8,510 nt of DNA, taken from contig JAYEMH010000042.1 in NCBI GenBank assembly GCA_034717985.1, positions 1 through 8,510 on the forward strand, given 5' to 3'. Positions 7,812-8,510 of this stretch are shown here, one piece after another. The notes under the pieces were generated by a model. The model saw only the letters and a list, made by a program, of their open reading frames with translations, was not told the origin of the DNA and searched no databases. Position numbers and translations under genes: made by a program. This stretch comes from JAYEMH01 sp034717985 [NCBI: Candidatus Ratteibacteria bacterium]. Lineage in GTDB: Bacteria; CAZDME01; JAYEMH01. The number at the start of each line of letters is the position of its first letter. Position 1 is the first letter of the stretch.

Positions 7812-7981
7812 AAGCAGACAAAAAATAGTTCATAAAAGATAAAAATCAGTAATCCGGAAAAGGGCGAAGATTGATAGTCAAAGGCAGAAATTTCCCTTCC
7901 AGCATTTAAGGTTCGGCTCTGCGGGTTTGATATTTTAGATTTTTTGTTTTTTCTATGGACTATAGTCTGTAGTCTATGGAC
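7779..7981. repeat. Long imperfect inverted repeat (35-nt arms) between the aminotransferase and serA
   Basis: The left arm 7779-7813 is four heptads (GTCCATA, GTCGACA, GTCGATA, GACCATA) plus GATAAAA. The right arm 7947-7981 is TTTTTTC plus TATGGAC, TATAGTC, TGTAGTC, TATGGAC. Reverse-complementing the left arm aligns heptad by heptad with the right arm: I count 23 of 28 identical in the heptads and 29 of 35 over the full arms. Between them lie 133 nt (7814-7946) of unrecognised sequence, AT-rich at both ends. The overall size of about 203 nt with terminal inverted repeats would suit a miniature element or a large RNA hairpin, but no target-site duplication is visible. Confidence 0.7.
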
Positions 7982-8020
7982 TAAAATAGGACTGTGGTCT
8001 ATAGACTATGGTTCGTGGAC
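7954..8020 (+). repeat. TRTRGWC-type heptanucleotide array upstream of serA
   Basis: Nine heptads: TATGGAC (7954), TATAGTC (7961), TGTAGTC (7968), TATGGAC (7975), ATAGGAC (7986), TGTGGTC (7993), TATAGAC (8000), TATGGTT (8007) and CGTGGAC (8014-8020), with one 4-nt interruption TAAA at 7982-7985. Adjacent units create self-complementary stretches such as GACTATAGTC (7958-7967). The array ends 4 nt before the Shine-Dalgarno of serA, so it lies in the serA leader if transcription starts upstream of it. Confidence 0.85.
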
Positions 8021-8024
8021 TAAA

Positions 8025-8030
8025 AGGAGG
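8025..8030 (+). promoter_or_regulatory. Shine-Dalgarno site that decides the serA start
   Basis: A full AGGAGG lies 10 nt before the ATG at 8041. An earlier in-frame ATG at 8032 is only 1 nt behind it, too close for initiation, so 8041 is preferred. The protein then begins MKILVSDPLA, as expected for the family. A TTGATA at 7927-7932 resembles a -35, but no convincing -10 follows, so I cannot place the serA promoter. Confidence 0.7.
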
Positions 8031-8040
8031 GATGGAAAAA

Positions 8041-8510
8041 ATGAAAATTTTGGTCAGTGACCCTTTGGCTAAACCGGGTCTGGAAATTCTTCGTAAAACG
8101 AAGGGCTGTCAGATTGACGAAAAGCCCAAGCTTTCCCCCGAAGAGTTGAAAAAGATTATCAAGGATTATGACGGTTTAATTATTCGAAGCGGCACCAGGG
8201 TGACCAAGGAAATTATTGAGGCGGCAGAAAATTTAAAAATTATCGGCCGGGCCGGAGTCGGTTTAGATAACGTGGATTTAGCGGAAGCGACCAAAAAAGG
8301 CATTATTGTTATGAATACGCCGGGCGGAAATACAATTTCTACCGCCGAGCACGCTATAAGTTTGATTTTAGCCCTGGCCAGGAATATCCCCCAGGCTTAT
8401 GTTTCTCTTAAAGAGAAAAAATGGGAACGGAAAAAATATACCGGCGTGCAGCTTTATGGCAAAACCCTGGGAATTATCGGTATGGGCCGAATTGGAACCG
8501 AGGTAGCCAG
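8041..8510 (+). CDS. serA: D-3-phosphoglycerate dehydrogenase, N-terminal part (cut by window end)
   Basis: First enzyme of phosphorylated serine synthesis: oxidises 3-phosphoglycerate to 3-phosphohydroxypyruvate with NAD, in the cytoplasm. The 156 complete codons show the N-terminal half of the substrate domain (MKILVSDPLA at the start, LIIRSGTRVT at 46-55, GRAGVGLDNVD 69-79, NTPGGNTISTAEHA 92-105) and the opening of the Rossmann domain, LYGKTLGIIGMGRIG (138-152), with the GxGxxG dinucleotide loop at 147-152. The catalytic Arg, Glu and His and any ACT regulatory domain would lie beyond 8510, so the long or short SerA form cannot be decided. Other D-2-hydroxyacid dehydrogenases share this fold, but the SGTRVT and GLDNVD stretches are typical of SerA. 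The frame is open to the window edge. It follows a class V aminotransferase after a 240-nt repeat-rich gap with its own strong Shine-Dalgarno. Confidence 0.93.
   Translation, partial: MKILVSDPLAKPGLEILRKTKGCQIDEKPKLSPEELKKIIKDYDGLIIRSGTRVTKEIIEAAENLKIIGRAGVGLDNVDLAEATKKGIIVMNTPGGNTISTAEHAISLILALARNIPQAYVSLKEKKWERKKYTGVQLYGKTLGIIGMGRIGTEVA

Noticed and set aside
7510-7833. Minus-strand ORF of 107 codons at the aminotransferase end
   Set aside because: Antisense to the conserved aminotransferase C-terminus; its start lies in the heptad array and it has no supporting signals.
7814-7946. Small RNA gene or intrinsic terminator in the core before serA
   Set aside because: Only weak pairing (such as GGAAAAGGG with CCCTTCC) was found, and the T-rich run near 7933-7952 is not preceded by a stable GC-rich stem. 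Nothing could be named.

Overview
The window is a bacterial chromosomal stretch with every gene on the + strand. In order it holds an intrinsic terminator (end of an upstream unit), an AAA ATPase of the DUF4143 type, leucyl-tRNA synthetase (leuS), ATP-dependent protease Lon (lon), a class V PLP aminotransferase, and the first 156 codons of D-3-phosphoglycerate dehydrogenase (serA), cut by the window end. No rRNA, tRNA, CRISPR array or complete transposon was seen. The proteins are bacterial in type: LeuRS with a zinc module and editing insert, LonA, sigma70-like promoters and clear Shine-Dalgarno sites. Gene content alone does not fix the phylum. The housekeeping genes are moderate in GC and the ATPase gene is much more AT-rich. 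Repeat-filled gaps of this style fit an uncultured candidate-phylum bacterium (something like Omnitrophota is one possibility), but that is a weak inference.

Layout: 1-109 terminator plus a promoter with extended -10; 110-1375 ATPase; 1376-1476 short gap with a good promoter for leuS; 1477-4014 leuS; 4015-4276 a repeat-rich gap; 4277-6640 lon; 6646-7800 aminotransferase, only 5 nt behind lon and probably co-transcribed; 7801-8040 a second repeat-rich gap; 8041 onward serA. The aminotransferase and SerA could supply consecutive steps of phosphorylated serine synthesis (3-phosphoglycerate oxidation, then transamination). LeuRS serves translation and Lon protein quality control.

The unusual content is in the two repeat-rich gaps. 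They hold tandem degenerate heptanucleotides of three sequence families: TAACCAA-like (3964-4057), TTGTATC-like (4181-4215) and TRTRGWC-like (7954-8020, with an inverted copy at 7779-7806). In both gaps, heptads recur downstream in inverted orientation, giving inverted repeats of about 14 bp (4023-4036 with 4103-4117) and about 35 nt (7779-7813 with 7947-7981). The arrays run into the upstream genes: the stop codons of leuS and of the aminotransferase are each the first three bases of a heptad, and both proteins end in a short array-encoded tail. This pairing of heptad arrays, inverted copies and captured stop codons is the best candidate here for something undescribed.
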